From Silvania confinis (GTDB lineage: Bacteria > Pseudomonadota > Gammaproteobacteria > Enterobacterales > Enterobacteriaceae), in assembly GCF_025564085.1 (NCBI RefSeq), contig NZ_JAMGZJ010000078.1:496001-560000 (forward strand): DNA of 64,000 nt. Reading direction: 5' to 3'. Shown one piece after another: positions 8,788 to 19,333 of this stretch. The notes under the pieces are model-generated. The model was given only the letters and a program-made list of their open reading frames with translations, did not search any database and was not told the origin of the DNA. The first letter of the stretch is position 1, and each line of letters starts with the position of its first letter. The translations under genes and the position numbers were made by a program.

Positions 8788-11308
8788 GACAAATGAGTAT
8801 ATCGATGCCCTGCCGCTGAGTGATATCGAGAAGGCGGCACTGCCAAAGGGGGATCTCAGCGCGGTTCATACCGCGCTGGATGCTGATCATCATCCGTTTA
8901 CCCGCGATGATGACACCCCATTGGGCTCTGTAAAGAGCCGTCTTGAGCAGGCCTGGCCCGATTCGCTGGGCGAAGGGCAGTTAATTCGCGATGACGAAGG
9001 ACGCGCTCAGCTTCAGGCGATGCCGAAAGCCACGCGCTCCTCGATGTTTCCCGATCCCTGGCGCACCAACCCGGTGGGCCGTTTCTGGGATCGTCTTCGC
9101 GGTCGTGACGTCACCCCGCGCTATCTCTCCCGCCTGACCAAAGAGCAGCAGGCCAACGAGGAGAAATGGCGTACCGTCGGCAGTATTCGACGTTATATCC
9201 TGCTGCTGCTGACTATCGCGCAGACCGTCGTCGCCACCTGGTACATGAAAACCATTCTGCCGTACCAGGGCTGGGCGCTGATCAATCCGGCCGATATGTT
9301 TGACCAGAATCTGCTGGTCTCGTTTATGCAGCTGCTGCCGTATATTTTGCAAAGCGGCATTCTTCTGCTGTTTGCCATTCTCTTCTGCTGGGTCTCGGCC
9401 GGTTTCTGGACCGCGCTGATGGGCTTCCTGCAGCTGTTGATTGGCCGGGACAAGTACAGTATTTCTGCGTCGACGGTGGGGGATGAAGCACTTAATCCTG
9501 AACACCGTACTGCGCTGATCATGCCTATCTGTAATGAAGACGTGGATCGTGTTTTCGCGGGCCTGCGCGCCACCTGGGAGTCGGTAAAAGCGACCGGGAA
9601 CGGGGCACATTTCGACGTCTACATCCTGAGCGACAGCTACGATCCTGATATCTGCGTCGCTGAGCAGAAAGCATGGATGGAGCTGATCGCCGAAGTACAG
9701 GGCGAAGGGCAGATCTTCTATCGCCGTCGTCGTCGTCGTGTGAAGCGTAAAAGCGGTAACATCGATGACTTCTGTCGTCGTTGGGGCAACCAGTATAGCT
9801 ACATGGTGGTGCTTGACGCCGACTCGGTGATGACCGGTGATTGTCTGTCTGGCCTCGTGCGCCTGATGGAAGCTAACCCGAATGCCGGGATCATCCAGTC
9901 TTCGCCGAAGGCGTCAGGCATGGATACGCTGTATGCGCGTTGCCAGCAGTTTGCGACCCGCGTGTACGGGCCGCTGTTTACTGCGGGCCTGCACTTCTGG
10001 CAGCTGGGCGAGTCTCACTACTGGGGACACAACGCTATCATCCGCGTGAAGCCGTTCATTGAGCACTGTGCGCTGGCACCGCTGCCGGGTGAAGGTTCGT
10101 TTGCCGGTTCAATCCTGTCACATGACTTCGTGGAAGCGGCGCTGATGCGTCGTGCCGGTTGGGGGGTGTGGATTGCCTACGACCTGCCGGGCTCCTATGA
10201 AGAGCTGCCGCCGAACCTGCTGGATGAGCTGAAGCGCGACCGTCGCTGGTGTCACGGTAACCTGATGAACTTCCGCCTGTTCCTCGTTAAAGGGATGCAC
10301 CCGGTACACCGTGCGGTATTCCTGACTGGCGTCATGTCCTATCTCTCCGCGCCGCTGTGGTTTATGTTCCTGGCCCTGTCGACCGCGCTGCAGGTGGTGC
10401 ATGCCCTGACCGAACCGCAGTACTTCCTGCAACCGCGCCAGCTGTTCCCGGTGTGGCCGCAGTGGCGTCCGGAGCTGGCGATTGCGCTGTTTGCCTCGAC
10501 GATGGTGCTGCTGTTCCTGCCGAAGCTGCTCAGTATCATTCTGATCTGGTGCAAAGGGTCGAAAGAGTTCGGCGGATTCTTCCGCGTAACGCTCTCTCTG
10601 CTGCTGGAAGTGCTGTTCTCGGTTCTGCTGGCACCGGTGCGCATGCTGTTCCACACCGTATTCGTGGTCAGCGCCTTCCTCGGCTGGGAAGTGGTCTGGA
10701 ATTCACCGCAGCGTGATGACGACTCCACCCCGTGGAGCGAAGCCTTTATGCGTCACGGCTCGCAGATGCTGCTCGGTCTGGTGTGGGCTGTCGGCATGGC
10801 CTGGTTGGATCTGCGCTTCCTGTTCTGGCTGGCACCGATCGTCTTCTCACTGATCCTGTCGCCGTTTGTGTCGGTGTTCTCCAGCCGTTCAACGCTGGGC
10901 TTGCGCACCAAACGCTGGAAGCTGTTCCTGATCCCGGAAGAGTACTCCCCGCCGCAGGTGCTGGTGGATACCGACAAGTATCTGGAGCTGAACCGCAGCC
11001 GTTCGCTGAGCGATGGATTTATGCACGCGGTGTTTAACCCGTCATTCAACGCCCTGGCAACGGCGATGGCGACGGCTCGCCACCGCGCCAGTCACGTGCT
11101 GGAGATTGCCCGCGATCGCCATGTGGAACAGGCACTGAACGAGACGCCGGAGAAGCTGCACCGCGATCGTCGTCTGGTGCTGCTGAGCGACCCGGTCACG
11201 CTGTCGCGTCTGCATTACCGCGTGTGGTCCGCCCCGGAGAAATACTCGTCCTGGGTAAACTACTACCAGACGCTGAAGATGAATCCGTTGGCACTGAAAG
11301 TGAAATAA
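8780..11308 (+). CDS. opgH: Membrane glucan glucosyltransferase OpgH
   Basis: Family 2 glycosyltransferase that makes the linear beta-1,2-glucan backbone from UDP-glucose and moves it across the inner membrane. In E. coli it also restrains FtsZ when UDP-glucose is high. The 842-residue protein has a long cytoplasmic N-terminus, membrane helices around 140-210, the catalytic Asp-Ala-Asp (in Val-Leu-Asp-Ala-Asp-Ser), the Arg-Asp-Arg-Arg-Trp acceptor motif, and more helices in the C-terminal half. ATG 8780 overlaps the end of opgG (ATGAATAA), indicating translational coupling; it is preferred to an upstream in-frame start inside opgG. Confidence 0.97.
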   Translation: MNKTNEYIDALPLSDIEKAALPKGDLSAVHTALDADHHPFTRDDDTPLGSVKSRLEQAWPDSLGEGQLIRDDEGRAQLQAMPKATRSSMFPDPWRTNPVGRFWDRLRGRDVTPRYLSRLTKEQQANEEKWRTVGSIRRYILLLLTIAQTVVATWYMKTILPYQGWALINPADMFDQNLLVSFMQLLPYILQSGILLLFAILFCWVSAGFWTALMGFLQLLIGRDKYSISASTVGDEALNPEHRTALIMPICNEDVDRVFAGLRATWESVKATGNGAHFDVYILSDSYDPDICVAEQKAWMELIAEVQGEGQIFYRRRRRRVKRKSGNIDDFCRRWGNQYSYMVVLDADSVMTGDCLSGLVRLMEANPNAGIIQSSPKASGMDTLYARCQQFATRVYGPLFTAGLHFWQLGESHYWGHNAIIRVKPFIEHCALAPLPGEGSFAGSILSHDFVEAALMRRAGWGVWIAYDLPGSYEELPPNLLDELKRDRRWCHGNLMNFRLFLVKGMHPVHRAVFLTGVMSYLSAPLWFMFLALSTALQVVHALTEPQYFLQPRQLFPVWPQWRPELAIALFASTMVLLFLPKLLSIILIWCKGSKEFGGFFRVTLSLLLEVLFSVLLAPVRMLFHTVFVVSAFLGWEVVWNSPQRDDDSTPWSEAFMRHGSQMLLGLVWAVGMAWLDLRFLFWLAPIVFSLILSPFVSVFSSRSTLGLRTKRWKLFLIPEEYSPPQVLVDTDKYLELNRSRSLSDGFMHAVFNPSFNALATAMATARHRASHVLEIARDRHVEQALNETPEKLHRDRRLVLLSDPVTLSRLHYRVWSAPEKYSSWVNYYQTLKMNPLALKVK

Positions 11309-11325
11309 AGCGCCACCGGCAAATA

Positions 11326-11354
11326 AATACCGGCTCATGAGCCGGTATTTTTTT
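11326..11354 (+). terminator. Rho-independent terminator after opgH
   Basis: A perfect 24-base palindrome has arms AATACCGGCTCA and TGAGCCGGTATT and is followed by a T run, 17 bases after the opgH stop. Confidence 0.85.
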
Positions 11355-11368
11355 ATATTGAGGAAGGA

Positions 11369-11596
11369 ATGAGAATACTCATTGTTATCATGATGGCGTT
11401 ACTGCTGAGCGGCTGCGGCAGTATCATCAGCCGTGCCGTACCCGGACAGGGGCACGGCAATCAATATTATCCCGGCGTGCAATGGGATGTTCGCGACTCC
11501 GCCTGGCGTTACCTGACGGTGCTGGATCTGCCGTTTTCGTTGGTCTTCGATACCCTGCTGTTGCCGATCGACGCGCAGCATGGACCCTATGAGTAA
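11369..11596 (+). CDS. yceK: Small lipoprotein YceK
   Basis: A 75-residue lipoprotein, the same length as E. coli YceK. The signal sequence ends in the lipobox Leu-Leu-Ser-Gly-Cys (Cys at 16). The conserved mature part includes Tyr-Tyr-Pro-Gly-Val-Gln-Trp-Asp and the Asp-Leu-Pro-Phe-Ser segment followed by Leu-Leu-Pro-Ile-Asp, which is DUF1375-like. Residue Ser at +2 favours outer-membrane sorting. An AGGAAGG ribosome-binding site precedes the start. It ends one base before the convergent msyB. The function is unknown. Confidence 0.93.
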   Translation: MRILIVIMMALLLSGCGSIISRAVPGQGHGNQYYPGVQWDVRDSAWRYLTVLDLPFSLVFDTLLLPIDAQHGPYE

Positions 11597-11971
11597 CTAG
11601 CGCTCGTCCCACTCGTCCGCTGCGGCTCGCCCCTCTTCGGTATCCAGTGGGGGTTCAAGCTGAAATTCACCCTCATCCCATTCATGCAGGGTGTTTTCTT
11701 CCAGCCACTCCTGACGCAGCTCAATTTCGTCAAAGTCATCATCAAAAACGGCCTGCGCCGCAGCGCCACTGAGTATCGGCAGACATTCGCCATCTTCGCC
11801 CTCGTCTGCAAAGAATTCGGCCTGCCACATAATGTCGCCGTCCTGCAGGACATACTTTTGTATATTGAGTTGCTCAATATTCGCGTCCGCTTCCTCAACG
11901 CCAGTATTGTTGGCGAGGAACTCTTCGCGAGCGGCATCAATAGCCTCTTCCAGCGTGGCATACATAGTCAT
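11597..11971 (-). CDS. msyB: Acidic protein MsyB
   Basis: A very acidic 124-residue cytoplasmic protein, the same length as E. coli MsyB and nearly identical at its C-terminus (Glu-Gly-Arg-Ala-Ala-Ala-Asp-Glu-Trp-Asp-Glu-Arg). The E. coli gene was found as a multicopy suppressor of secY and secA defects; its normal role is not settled. No signal peptide or membrane segment is visible. It is a single gene convergent with yceK. Confidence 0.95.
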   Translation of the reverse strand: MTMYATLEEAIDAAREEFLANNTGVEEADANIEQLNIQKYVLQDGDIMWQAEFFADEGEDGECLPILSGAAAQAVFDDDFDEIELRQEWLEENTLHEWDEGEFQLEPPLDTEEGRAAADEWDER

Positions 11972-12069
11972 TGGCGTCTCCCTGTGATTTGACGAAGTAT
12001 TCAGGGAAAGAATAGCTGATTCTCACTGCTTGCAAGTAAGAATGCGGCAAAAGGTGTCACGGAGTTGTC

Positions 12070-13296
12070 TTAATCTGGCGCTGACTGCGGCTGACGGACT
12101 GCCCGCGACAGGCTGAGCCAGGAATAAAATACGTTGAACAGTACCACGCCGGCGGTAACGATAAACACCGTGCGAAAACCAAAGCTGGCAGCAATTCCCG
12201 ATCCCAGCAGCGGGCCGGTGACGTTGCCAATATCGCGAAACGACTGGTTATAGCTGAAGATACGCCCGGCGATCTCCCGGGTGGAGTTATACACCAGCAG
12301 CGTCTGCACGGCAGGCAGCAGCGCACCGTCGGCCGCGCCGAGTAAAAAGCGCAAAATCCCCAGCTGCCACGGCGTTTGCACCAGCGACATTGGGATCAGC
12401 AGCAGCACCGAGAACACCAGGGCAACGATCAGGATCCGTTCCGGGCCAATACGATCGCCCAATTTCCCCAGTCGTGGGGCGCTGAGCAGTGCCGCCACGC
12501 CCGGTACGGAGGCGATCATCCCGCTGATAAACGCAATATTGCCGACGTTGCCTGCCAGGTCACGCACGTACAGCGTGAGGATCGGCGCAATCGAGCCGGT
12601 CGCCACCTGAATAATCAGGGTCGTGACGAACAGACTTAACACCAGTTTGGGGTTTTTCAGCGAGGCAAAGACCTGTCGGGCGTGGAGCATCTCTTTTTTA
12701 GGCACCGGGGTAAAATTCTCCCGGATGCAGAACCAGGTCAACAGGAAGCAGATAAACAACACCACCGCAGTAATAAAGAACACCGGACGCAGGCCGTAGC
12801 TGTCGGCCAGCAACCCGCCCGCCAGCGGGCCAAGCAGTGCGCCGCTCACCGAACCGGTGGACAGCGTACCCAGCGCCCAGCCGCTTTTGTGGCGCGGGAT
12901 TTGCGTGGCGATCAGCGCGTTAGCGTTCGGCACAAACCCGCCCAGCAGCCCTAACACGGCGCGCAAAATAAGAAACTGCCAGATATTTTGCGCCATCCCC
13001 ATCAGCAGCATGATGATCGCCATCCCCAGCGCCGAGCGCAGCAGCATGATCTTTCGCCCCTTGCGATCCGCCAGCCCACCCCAGAAGGGAGAGGCAATGG
13101 CCGAGAACAGAAAGGTGATGCTAAACACCAGCCCTGACCACATGTTCAGCGCGCTGTGGCCGCTGACGCCAAGCTGCTCGACGTACAGCGGCAGAAAAGG
13201 CATCACCAGGCTAAAGGCAGCGCCTGTGAGAAAGCAGCCCAGCCAGGTAACCGTCAGGTTACGTTTCCAGTTTATTGGCGTTTCTGAGGATGACAT
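12070..13296 (-). CDS. mdtG: MFS drug exporter MdtG
   Basis: Inner-membrane drug:H+ antiporter of the DHA1 group; in E. coli it gives modest fosfomycin and deoxycholate tolerance and belongs to the Mar/Sox/Rob regulon. The 408-residue protein has twelve predicted helices and the motif [10 protein letters not shown] between helices 2 and 3. The start at 13296 gives the E. coli length; eleven extra codons upstream are possible but hydrophilic and not conserved. I could not place a marbox with confidence. Confidence 0.95.
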   Translation of the reverse strand: MSSSETPINWKRNLTVTWLGCFLTGAAFSLVMPFLPLYVEQLGVSGHSALNMWSGLVFSITFLFSAIASPFWGGLADRKGRKIMLLRSALGMAIIMLLMGMAQNIWQFLILRAVLGLLGGFVPNANALIATQIPRHKSGWALGTLSTGSVSGALLGPLAGGLLADSYGLRPVFFITAVVLFICFLLTWFCIRENFTPVPKKEMLHARQVFASLKNPKLVLSLFVTTLIIQVATGSIAPILTLYVRDLAGNVGNIAFISGMIASVPGVAALLSAPRLGKLGDRIGPERILIVALVFSVLLLIPMSLVQTPWQLGILRFLLGAADGALLPAVQTLLVYNSTREIAGRIFSYNQSFRDIGNVTGPLLGSGIAASFGFRTVFIVTAGVVLFNVFYSWLSLSRAVRQPQSAPD

Positions 13297-13410
13297 AACG
13301 ATCCGCGTTCTGATGCGCGACGGCATCATTAAAAAAAGAAGGTAATAAGCCTGCTAATTATGCGCCTGCGTTATGATTGCTGCAATGGCAGAAGAGGGTA
13401 AAAACAGTAA

Positions 13411-13436
13411 GAAAACTGCGGCCAACCGGGCCGCAG
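13411..13436 (-). terminator. Terminator of lpxL
   Basis: The stem CTGCGGCC/GGCCGCAG has a 5-base loop and is followed, on the minus strand, by TTTTC, seven bases after the lpxL stop. Confidence 0.65.
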
Positions 13437-13442
13437 GGCGTA

Positions 13443-14369
13443 TTAATAGCGGGAAGGAACGCCTTCCGGGCGGGTTTTGAAGCGCCGGTGCAGCCACATA
13501 TACTGCTCGGGCGCCAGCAGGATGCATTTTTCAACGATGTCATTCATCCACGCCGCAGTGGTTTTGGCGTCGTCCAGCGGTGGCGAACACTCCGGGTTCA
13601 GCATCATCAGCTCGTAGCCTTTGCCGTTGGCTTTACGGCGTGGGACAAACGGCACAATCGCTGCACTCGACAGCCGTGCCAGGGTCCAGGTTCCGCTGGT
13701 GGTGGCGGCATCGTCAACGGCAAAAAACGGCACAAAGACGCTGGCGCCAGGGCCGTAGTCATGATCGGGTGCATACCAGATCACTTCGCCGGATTTCAGT
13801 GCGCGGATCATCCCCTTCAGATCTTTACGGTCGATCATGCTCTTGTTGGAACGCATCCGGCCTCGGGTCTGCAGCCAGTCAATCACCGGATTGTCGTTCG
13901 GACGATAGACCCCGATCCCAGGCGCCTGCATACCGAACATACGCGCGCCAATCTCGAGGGTCAGAAAATGAATCCCGATCAGCAGTACGCCCGTATTTTG
14001 CGCCTGCAGGCTATGGACCGGTTCCATGCCGGTGCCGGTGACTTCCATCCAGCGGTTCATGCGTTTGTCCGACCAGAACCACGCCATCCCGGTTTCCATC
14101 AGTCCCATCCCGACCGATTCAAAATTTTTGACCACTAAAGCTTCGCGCTCTTGCTCGCTCATATGCGGAAAGCAGAGTTCCAGATTGCGCCGGGCAATCC
14201 GGGCACGGCGAGTCATGAAACGCATGGCCAGGCGGCCCAGACCACAGCCCAGACGATAGATCACTGGATACGGAAGTTGCACCAGTAACCATAATAAACC
14301 GATGCCGGCCCAGGTGAACCAGTGACGCGGATGCAGCAGCGCAATCGAAAATTGAGGTAAATGGGTCAT
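13443..14369 (-). CDS. lpxL: Lipid A lauroyltransferase LpxL
   Basis: Adds the secondary lauroyl chain to Kdo2-lipid IVA at the inner face of the inner membrane. The 308-residue protein has one N-terminal membrane segment (about 15-37) and the catalytic HX4D/E motif, His-Phe-Leu-Thr-Leu-Glu. It also carries Tyr-Arg-Pro-Asn-Asp-Asn-Pro and ends [10 protein letters not shown] as in E. coli LpxL (306). The flanking genes mdtG and trhO also match the lpxL locus, which separates it from paralogues LpxP and LpxM. Confidence 0.95.
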   Translation of the reverse strand: MTHLPQFSIALLHPRHWFTWAGIGLLWLLVQLPYPVIYRLGCGLGRLAMRFMTRRARIARRNLELCFPHMSEQEREALVVKNFESVGMGLMETGMAWFWSDKRMNRWMEVTGTGMEPVHSLQAQNTGVLLIGIHFLTLEIGARMFGMQAPGIGVYRPNDNPVIDWLQTRGRMRSNKSMIDRKDLKGMIRALKSGEVIWYAPDHDYGPGASVFVPFFAVDDAATTSGTWTLARLSSAAIVPFVPRRKANGKGYELMMLNPECSPPLDDAKTTAAWMNDIVEKCILLAPEQYMWLHRRFKTRPEGVPSRY

Positions 14370-14589
14370 GCCGTTCCCTTTTTTGTTCTGTCCTGGTGTC
14401 AGATTCTCGCATTTTTCGATTCATAACCAAAACTCATCGCAACGGAATGTTCATAAATACGACAAATGTTATTGACTGATCACGTTAGAGAAAGAAATGT
14501 AGCGCAAAATGAGAGGATGTAAATTCTCAATCTTTGCTATATGATGCCGCCCGATTTTCATTATTCAACGATTGCAGGAACCGTACACC

Positions 14590-15639
14590 ATGCCAGTGTT
14601 ACACAACCGCATTTCGAACGAAGAGTTAAAAGCGCGCATGCTGGCCGAAACCGAGCCGCGCACCACGATCTCGTTCTATAAATATTTCACTGTCGTTAAT
14701 CCGCAGCAGACCCGCGATGCGCTGTATAAAGCCTTAACTGAGCTGAATGTTTTTGGCCGCATTTATCTTGCGCATGAAGGTATCAACGCCCAGATCAGCC
14801 TCCCGGCAAGCCAGGTCGATGCGTTGCGCACCTTCCTGGATGGTTTCGACCCGGCCCTGAAGGGCCTGCGGATGAATGTTGCGTTGGACGATGACGGAAA
14901 GTCGTTCTGGGTGCTGCGCCTGAAGGTGCGGGAACGCATTGTCGCCGACGGTATCGACGATCCGACGTTTAACGCCAGCGACGTGGGCGATTACCTGAAA
15001 GCGGCAGAAGTGAATGCCATGCTCGACGATCCCGACGCCCTGTTTATCGATATGCGTAACCACTACGAATATGAAGTGGGCCATTTCGAAAATGCGTTGG
15101 AAATTCCGGCCGATACTTTCCGCGAACAGTTGCCGAAAGCAGTCGAAATGATGCAGGAACATAAAGATAAGAAGATTGTGATGTATTGCACCGGCGGGAT
15201 CCGCTGCGAAAAAGCCAGCGCTTTCATGAAGCATAACGGCTTCAATAAGGTCTGGCACATCGAAGGTGGGATCATTGAGTATGCCCGTCGCGCACGCGAC
15301 CAGGGGCTTCCGGTACGCTTTATCGGCAAGAACTTCGTCTTTGATGAGCGGATGGGCGAGCGTATTTCTGAGGACGTTATCTCAAACTGCCACCAGTGCG
15401 GCACCGCCTGCGATACGCACACCAACTGCAAAAATGACGGCTGTCATCTGCTGTTTATTCAGTGTCCGGCCTGCGCGGAGAAGTTCCAGGGCTGCTGTAG
15501 CGAGCTGTGTAGTGAAGAGAGCGTCCTGCCTGAAGAAGAGCAGCGTCGTCGTCGCGCCGGGCGCGAGAATGGCAATAAGATCTTCAATAAGTCGCGGGGT
15601 CGTCTGAACACCCGTCTGGGTATTCCTGACCCGGAATAA
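14590..15639 (+). CDS. trhO: tRNA U34 5-hydroxylase TrhO (YceA)
   Basis: Oxygen-dependent enzyme that hydroxylates uridine 34 of certain tRNAs, a step towards cmo5U (known for E. coli YceA). The 349-residue protein has an acylphosphatase-like N-terminal domain (about 1-100) and a rhodanese domain with the active-site loop Cys-Thr-Gly-Gly-Ile-Arg-Cys-Glu. A Cys-rich C-terminal segment follows with several CXXC pairs. The start at 14590 begins Met-Pro-Val-Leu-His-Asn-Arg as in E. coli; six upstream codons are read in frame but not conserved. Confidence 0.95.
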   Translation: MPVLHNRISNEELKARMLAETEPRTTISFYKYFTVVNPQQTRDALYKALTELNVFGRIYLAHEGINAQISLPASQVDALRTFLDGFDPALKGLRMNVALDDDGKSFWVLRLKVRERIVADGIDDPTFNASDVGDYLKAAEVNAMLDDPDALFIDMRNHYEYEVGHFENALEIPADTFREQLPKAVEMMQEHKDKKIVMYCTGGIRCEKASAFMKHNGFNKVWHIEGGIIEYARRARDQGLPVRFIGKNFVFDERMGERISEDVISNCHQCGTACDTHTNCKNDGCHLLFIQCPACAEKFQGCCSELCSEESVLPEEEQRRRRAGRENGNKIFNKSRGRLNTRLGIPDPE

Positions 15640-15648
15640 GCGTACAGC

Positions 15649-15680
15649 CTTGCCCGGTCACGCCATGCGGACCGGGCGAG
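15649..15680. repeat. GC-rich inverted repeat between trhO and yceI
   Basis: The arms GCCCGGTC (15652-15659) and GACCGGGC (15670-15677), extendable to about 11 pairs with one G-U, lie between two convergent genes. There is no clear T run. It may be a REP-like element or a weak two-way terminator. Confidence 0.45.
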
Positions 15681-15684
15681 GGGC

Positions 15685-16260
15685 TTACTTCTGCTGCACC
15701 CCTTCCACAGAGATGACCAGCTCAACATCCTGCGATGCCGGACCCAAATCGGTGGTGATGTTGAAATCTTTCAGGTGAATTTTACCCGTCGCTTCAAAGC
15801 CCGCACGTTTCCCGCCCCACGGATCATCACCCTGACCGATCAGTTTTGCATCGAGTGTTACTGGCTTGGTCACGCCGTTAAGCGTCAGGTTGCCGGTAAT
15901 ATCCAGACCGTCGCCGTCTTTCTTCACTTCCGTTGAGGTGAAGGTCGCCTGCGGGAATTTCGCCACGTTGAGGAAGTCTGCGCTGCGCAGGTGCTTATCA
16001 CGCTCGGCGTGGTTGGTATCCAGGCTGTTGGTATTCAGGGTGACATTAACTTTGTCGGCGGCCGGATTTTTTTCATCGAACGTAAAGGAACCGTCGAAGT
16101 CTTTAAAGGTGCCGTACAGCCAGCTGTAGCCCAGATGTTGAATGCGGAAATTGACAAAGGCGTGCTGACCTTGCTTATCAATTTTGTAGTCAGCCGCAAC
16201 GGCTGAACCCGTAGCGAACAGCAGCGAGGCGACGGTTAATCCCAGCAGGCGTTTTTTCAT
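15685..16260 (-). CDS. yceI: Periplasmic lipid-binding-fold protein YceI
   Basis: A 191-residue periplasmic protein with a signal peptide cleaved near Ala-Val-Ala-Ala, followed by a YceI domain. That is a beta-barrel which in related proteins binds polyisoprenoid lipids. Conserved features are [20 protein letters not shown] and Asp-Lys-His-Leu-Arg-Ser. In E. coli it is induced by base and osmotic stress. It starts one base after yceJ ends, so the two are an operon; its physiological ligand is unknown. Confidence 0.95.
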   Translation of the reverse strand: MKKRLLGLTVASLLFATGSAVAADYKIDKQGQHAFVNFRIQHLGYSWLYGTFKDFDGSFTFDEKNPAADKVNVTLNTNSLDTNHAERDKHLRSADFLNVAKFPQATFTSTEVKKDGDGLDITGNLTLNGVTKPVTLDAKLIGQGDDPWGGKRAGFEATGKIHLKDFNITTDLGPASQDVELVISVEGVQQK

Positions 16261-16261
16261 T

Positions 16262-16831
16262 TTATGCTCCAGAGTCAGGTGACGCTTTGCCCAACATTCG
16301 TGTCAGGGTGGCGTCTTTATCAATAAAGTGGTGTTTCAGGGCGGCGAGGCCATGCAGTGCAGAGAGTGATACCACGCCCCACGCCAGCCACAGGTGGACG
16401 GAACCGGCCAAATCGGCCTGCGTTCCGGCATCGGCGAGCAGGGCAGGCACATCAAACAGGCCAAAGACGCTGATCGGTTTTCCATCCGCCGTCGAAATCA
16501 GATAGCCGCTGATTAGGATCGCGAAAAGTACGGCGTACAGGGCGAGATGGGCCGCTTTGGCACCGATACGCGTCAGGCGCGTCTGGCTTTTCAGCGCCGG
16601 AGGCGGCGGGGAAACACGGCGCCACAGCAGACGAACGACCAACGCCGTCATCAACACAAAGCCGATGCTTTTGTGCAACTCAGGTGCCTGGTGATACCAG
16701 CCGTCGTAATAGCTCAGGGTGACCATCCATAATCCAAGGCCAAACATGGCATAGACCGCGATGGCCATTGCCCAGTGTAAACACATGGAAATAACGCCAT
16801 AACGTGTAGGGGAATTACGCACCTGCATCAT
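16262..16831 (-). CDS. yceJ: Cytochrome b561-like membrane protein YceJ
   Basis: An inner-membrane protein of about 189 residues with four hydrophobic helices and the His residues expected to bind two b-type haems. These include Leu-His-Trp in helix 1, Leu-His-Lys-Ser-Ile-Gly, a His in helix 3, and the C-terminal Leu-His-Gly...Lys-His-His-Phe. It is related to cytochrome b561 (CybB). It is the first gene of the yceJ-yceI pair. The start is taken at the first of two adjacent ATGs (16831, 16828), because the E. coli protein begins just before Arg-Asn-Ser-Pro; an upstream TTG at 16861 is less likely. Confidence 0.9.
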   Translation of the reverse strand: MMQVRNSPTRYGVISMCLHWAMAIAVYAMFGLGLWMVTLSYYDGWYHQAPELHKSIGFVLMTALVVRLLWRRVSPPPPALKSQTRLTRIGAKAAHLALYAVLFAILISGYLISTADGKPISVFGLFDVPALLADAGTQADLAGSVHLWLAWGVVSLSALHGLAALKHHFIDKDATLTRMLGKASPDSGA

Positions 16832-17088
16832 GAATACCGAAATTAAATAGTCAGGGCTCAAAATGGCGTGTGGAAAACATTATTGCAAATAATATTTAAT
16901 GATTTGGATTGTTAATTTATTTAGAACAATATTTTTGAATGATTGAAGCGATTAATGGTCAGGGTGGCTGTTAAAGAAGTGTTGCTGCCGTTCTAAATGG
17001 CGGGATAACGCTTTTTTATGACATTCAAATAATTTGCGCTGAAATTATAGTTATCTTAAGAATCGTCAACTTTTGTCAGTATTTATTA

Positions 17089-17202
17089 TCAGAAGAATAC
17101 AATATAAGCGATATCGAGGATAAGTAGCACGACGGACAGCAAAATATAGAGAATTAGATGCTCGCGAATATTATTGACCAGATAAAGAAAAATACGCCGC
17201 AT
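17089..17202 (-). CDS. yceO: 37-residue membrane protein YceO
   Basis: A very short gene at the position of E. coli yceO, between yceJ and solA. The product starts Met-Arg-Arg-Ile-Phe-Leu-Tyr-Leu, keeps the core Asn-Asn-Ile-Arg-Glu-His-Leu, and continues with one hydrophobic segment of about 20 residues ending Val-Phe-Phe. From memory it aligns with the C-terminal 37 residues of the 46-residue E. coli protein. The nine N-terminal residues of the E. coli form have no in-frame start here, and the ribosome-binding site is weak. The function is unknown. Confidence 0.72.
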   Translation of the reverse strand: MRRIFLYLVNNIREHLILYILLSVVLLILDIAYIVFF

Positions 17203-17228
17203 AAAGGTTTCGACTTTGAGGTAAATAA

Positions 17229-17252
17229 CAGGCTTCGGTAACCCGAAGCCTG
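17229..17252 (-). terminator. Hairpin after solA
   Basis: A 10-pair stem (CAGGCTTCGG/CCGAAGCCTG) with a four-base loop lies seven bases after the solA stop. On the minus strand it is followed by TTATTT. A probable terminator that separates solA from yceO. Confidence 0.65.
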
Positions 17253-17258
17253 ACAAGA

Positions 17259-18377
17259 TTAGCGGTTAAAACGCGACAGAGAGAAGGGCGCGAGATCAAA
17301 CTCAGGGGTTTGACCCTGCGCGAACTGCGCCGCAATCTCGCCCAGCACGCTGGCGAATTTAAACCCATGCCCGCTCAGGCCGGTGATCAACAGCGTGTTG
17401 TCATGACCCGGCAGGGTGTCGATGATGAAATCTTCATCCGGGGTGTTGTCGTAGGTACAGGCTGCACCGTGGAGCAGACCGCCGATGCCCGGCAGGACGT
17501 TACGCAGAAACTTGAACGCTTCTGAGCCATCGCTGGGATAGTCGCCAAACGGCTTACGCTCGTCCGGGGAATTGATAACCTGTCCACCGTTGTGTTTGCC
17601 AATCTTGAGGGCATCTTTTTCTGACGGGAAACCGTAGAACTGATCGCCGTCAGGCAGCTCACCGGTAAAGGCCGGGAAGCGGTTCTGGTGGCTGTAGCGG
17701 CCATCGGCCTGGAACCAGGAAAACACTTTACGCACCGGCTGTACCGGCAGGTTGGGCACCAGCTGTGAAACCCAGGTCCCTGCGCTCACCAGCAGGCGGT
17801 GCGCGCTGTACTGACCTTCCGGCGTGTCGACCGTGACGCCATCGTCATGATGGGTAATTGTGCTGACCGGGCAATTAAACAGCTGCGCACAGCCGGCCTC
17901 ATTTGCCAGCGCAATCCAGGTTTTAATCGCCAGCTCGCTACGCAGCACGCCAGAATTGGCTTCAAACAGCCCGATGTAATCCTCTGGCACCTGAATTTCT
18001 GGCCAGCGGCGCATCACCGTGGCGGCATCCAGCCGTTCAAGATCCAGATTAAACTGTCGGGCGCTTTGTTCGACGGTTGCCAGAAAAGTCGAATCGGAGG
18101 GCCCCAGGTTAACGACGCCAGTGCGTTCAAAAACCGGCTCTTTACTGATGTCGACCAGCTCATCCCACAGCGCCTGCGCGCGTAACACCAGTGGCACATA
18201 GCGCTCGCCTTCGCCGTACGCATGGCGCATCAGACGGGTGTCGCCGTGGTGGCTGCCTTCGGTGTGCGGCGGCATATGGGCATCAATCATCAGAACGTTC
18301 AGCCCGGCCCGGGTGGCGTAATATCCGGCAGCAGCACCAACGGACCCACTGCCAATAATGATAAGGTCGTATTTCAT
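17259..18377 (-). CDS. solA: N-methyl-L-tryptophan oxidase SolA
   Basis: A flavoenzyme of the monomeric sarcosine oxidase family that oxidatively demethylates N-methyl-L-tryptophan and, weakly, sarcosine. The 372-residue protein has the N-terminal dinucleotide-binding motif [10 protein letters not shown]. It also has the Cys in [11 protein letters not shown], the site of covalent FAD attachment in this family. Length matches E. coli SolA. It appears to be a single-gene unit. Confidence 0.95.
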   Translation of the reverse strand: MKYDLIIIGSGSVGAAAGYYATRAGLNVLMIDAHMPPHTEGSHHGDTRLMRHAYGEGERYVPLVLRAQALWDELVDISKEPVFERTGVVNLGPSDSTFLATVEQSARQFNLDLERLDAATVMRRWPEIQVPEDYIGLFEANSGVLRSELAIKTWIALANEAGCAQLFNCPVSTITHHDDGVTVDTPEGQYSAHRLLVSAGTWVSQLVPNLPVQPVRKVFSWFQADGRYSHQNRFPAFTGELPDGDQFYGFPSEKDALKIGKHNGGQVINSPDERKPFGDYPSDGSEAFKFLRNVLPGIGGLLHGAACTYDNTPDEDFIIDTLPGHDNTLLITGLSGHGFKFASVLGEIAAQFAQGQTPEFDLAPFSLSRFNR

Positions 18378-18492
18378 CAGGATCTCTTAACGCGTTTCGT
18401 GGTTAGCAGAGTAATTAACATGGCGGGGTTATACAAGGGTGAAATAATTGAGGCACCGTCAGGTGCCTGTTGGGTGAAAATGTGGCATCAAC

Positions 18493-18747
18493 TTAATGCC
18501 GCTTATACTCATTTTCCTGGTAGTCACTGGATTCTATTTTTGCAATACCGGCTTCTAAAATAGAAATAAACTGACGTGCGACATCTGTGGTAAGCCACAG
18601 TGTCTGCCCAACTTCCGCTTCTACACGGTCGGGGTGGTTCGGGGTCTGGTAGTGCAAACGCAGCATCAGTGCGTCATAGCTGTCCACGGTGCTGATATCC
18701 CAGCCAACGAGAGGATGGGTCTGGATTACTTCATTATTCTTTTCCAT
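18493..18747 (-). CDS. bssS: Biofilm regulator BssS
   Basis: An 84-residue cytoplasmic protein almost identical to E. coli BssS, including Gly-Trp-Asp-Ile-Ser-Thr-Val-Asp-Ser-Tyr-Asp and Val-Gly-Gln-Thr-Leu-Trp-Leu-Thr-Thr-Asp. E. coli mutants show altered biofilm and indole/AI-2 responses; the biochemical activity is unknown. The second of two adjacent ATGs is chosen because it is better spaced from the AGGGGG ribosome-binding site and gives the E. coli length. Confidence 0.94.
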   Translation of the reverse strand: MEKNNEVIQTHPLVGWDISTVDSYDALMLRLHYQTPNHPDRVEAEVGQTLWLTTDVARQFISILEAGIAKIESSDYQENEYKRH

Positions 18748-18967
18748 CATAACCCCCTGAATACGTGTTTAAAGACAACGACTGTGAGGTTCAATGCGTG
18801 TTTTTCTGAAGCAATTTCAGTATATCAAGTAATAAGGGTTCTGAAGGGAAAAATAAACAGGCAGCAACACATTTTTCTAACATTTAGGATTGTTTGAACA
18901 ATAAAACACCATGGGAAGGGTGATTTTTAAGACTTTTTCGAAATATTTTGCGGGGGAATGAAGGGCG

Positions 18968-18990
18968 AAAAAAAGCCGGGGCGACCCGGC
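18968..18990 (-). terminator. Terminator of dinI (possibly two-way)
   Basis: The stem GCCGGG/CCCGGC with a four-base loop is flanked by A runs on its left and T-equivalent runs on both strands. On the minus strand it is followed by seven T, about 25 bases after the dinI stop. Confidence 0.8.
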
Positions 18991-19014
18991 AAAAAACACA
19001 ATGAGGGAGCAGAA

Positions 19015-19260
19015 TTAATCGGTAATAAACCAGTCGTCAGCGCTTTCCCAGGTTTCCTGTAAAATTTCGCTGATGCGTTCTTTATCTTCTTTTGCGCCGC
19101 CAATGACGGACAGGTTGTTGGCCCCGGCATAGCGGACGGTGACTGCACCGTTGCTCTCGGGAAATGAATCGTTTATACGGCGGGATAGTTCACCGGCCAG
19201 TGCATCCAGCGCCCCGGCAGGCAAAGCAGTGGTTCTGGCAACAGTTACTTCAATACGCAT
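19015..19260 (-). CDS. dinI: DNA-damage-inducible protein I
   Basis: An 81-residue SOS protein that binds the RecA filament and modulates its co-protease activity. It starts Met-Arg-Ile-Glu-Val-Thr-Val and keeps the acidic C-terminal helix (Glu-Thr-Trp-Glu-Ser-Ala-Asp-Asp-Trp) thought to mimic DNA. The length equals E. coli DinI. A near-perfect LexA operator lies 18 bases upstream, so SOS control is clear. It follows pyrC on the same strand but has its own promoter. Confidence 0.96.
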   Translation of the reverse strand: MRIEVTVARTTALPAGALDALAGELSRRINDSFPESNGAVTVRYAGANNLSVIGGAKEDKERISEILQETWESADDWFITD

Positions 19261-19278
19261 AGTAGCCCCCTGTGTTTA

Positions 19279-19298
19279 TACTGTGTATTTATACAGTC
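19279..19298 (-). promoter_or_regulatory. LexA operator (SOS box) of dinI
   Basis: Reads TACTGTGTATTTATACAGTC. CTGT and ACAG are exactly eight bases apart, and 17 of 20 bases match the consensus TACTGTATATATATACAGTA. It is positioned to block the dinI promoter. Confidence 0.92.
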
Positions 19299-19333
19299 AT
19301 GCGAGCAAGCTTGCAACAGGGGGCGACGATTTT

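Noticed and set aside
19300..19333. A pyrC-dinI read-through structure (TTGCAAGCTTGC palindrome)
   Set aside because: It is a short palindrome without a T run, and the LexA box beside it explains dinI control; too little to call a terminator.
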